From NCBI GenBank assembly GCA_023145655.1, contig JAGLDI010000201.1:1-5339 (forward strand): DNA of 5,339 bases, read 5' to 3'. The notes under the pieces were generated by a model. The model saw only the letters and a list, made by a program, of their open reading frames with translations. It made no database searches and was not told the origin of the DNA. Both the position numbers and the translations under genes were made by a program. Below, in pieces: positions 5,297-5,339 of the stretch. This stretch comes from Desulfuromusa sp. (lineage in GTDB: Bacteria > Desulfobacterota > Desulfuromonadia > Desulfuromonadales > Geopsychrobacteraceae). Positions within the stretch are counted from its first letter, which is position 1, and each line of letters starts with the position of its first letter.

Positions 5297-5339
5297 CCCT
5301 TCTCCCTGAGGGAGAAGGTGGCCATAGGCCGGATGAGGG
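5297..5339. repeat. REP-like dispersed intergenic repeat (runs off the window)
   Basis: CCTTCTCCC (5298-5306) and GGGAGAAGG (5310-5318) form a perfect 9-bp stem around TGA. A second small stem, GGCC-ATA-GGCC (5320-5330), follows, then GGATGAGGG at the window edge. The GGGAGAAGG...GGATGAGGG layout resembles short palindromic elements I recall as scattered between genes in many proteobacteria. I saw only one copy here and could not search for others. Lying 24 bases after the symporter stop, the stem may also stabilise the 3' end of its mRNA; there is no T-run to make it a classic terminator. Confidence 0.55.

Overview
The window most resembles a chromosomal segment of an acetate-using bacterium of the Desulfuromonas/Geobacter group (Desulfuromonadota). 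That placement is inferred from the gene set and general protein character. No rRNA or other marker gene is present, and no search was run. Base composition looks moderate (roughly 45-50% GC by eye). All recognised genes lie on the + strand, and there is no sign of insertion sequences, tRNAs, CRISPR or phage genes.

Layout: positions 1-384 hold the C-terminal end of a sodium:solute symporter, cut off by the window edge and closed by a strong rho-independent terminator at 431-459. After a short control region with a perfect inverted repeat around a candidate promoter (493-531) comes a set of four same-strand genes. These are an unrecognised 122-residue membrane protein (561-929), a 637-residue cytoplasmic regulator with cNMP-binding-like, CBS-pair and DUF294 nucleotidyltransferase domains (1067-2980), an 86-residue DUF4212 symporter small subunit (3111-3371), and a complete 609-residue symporter large subunit of the VC_2705 type (3444-5273). 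The window ends inside a short structured sequence that looks like a REP-type dispersed repeat (5297-5339).

How the genes fit together: DUF4212 small subunits and VC_2705-type symporters form a known pair, and the DUF294/CBS/cNMP protein is a common neighbour of that pair (known from Vibrio and other proteobacteria). The natural reading is a sodium-coupled short-chain monocarboxylate (acetate-like) uptake system with a dedicated cytoplasmic sensor/nucleotidyltransferase. The 122-residue membrane protein is an unexplained extra member. The partial gene at the left edge is a paralogue of the complete symporter, so the locus carries two related transporters next to each other. The intergenic gaps inside the set are 137, 130 and 72 bases. 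They contain hairpins and palindromes but no convincing terminator, so one transcript with internal control points is plausible but not proven.
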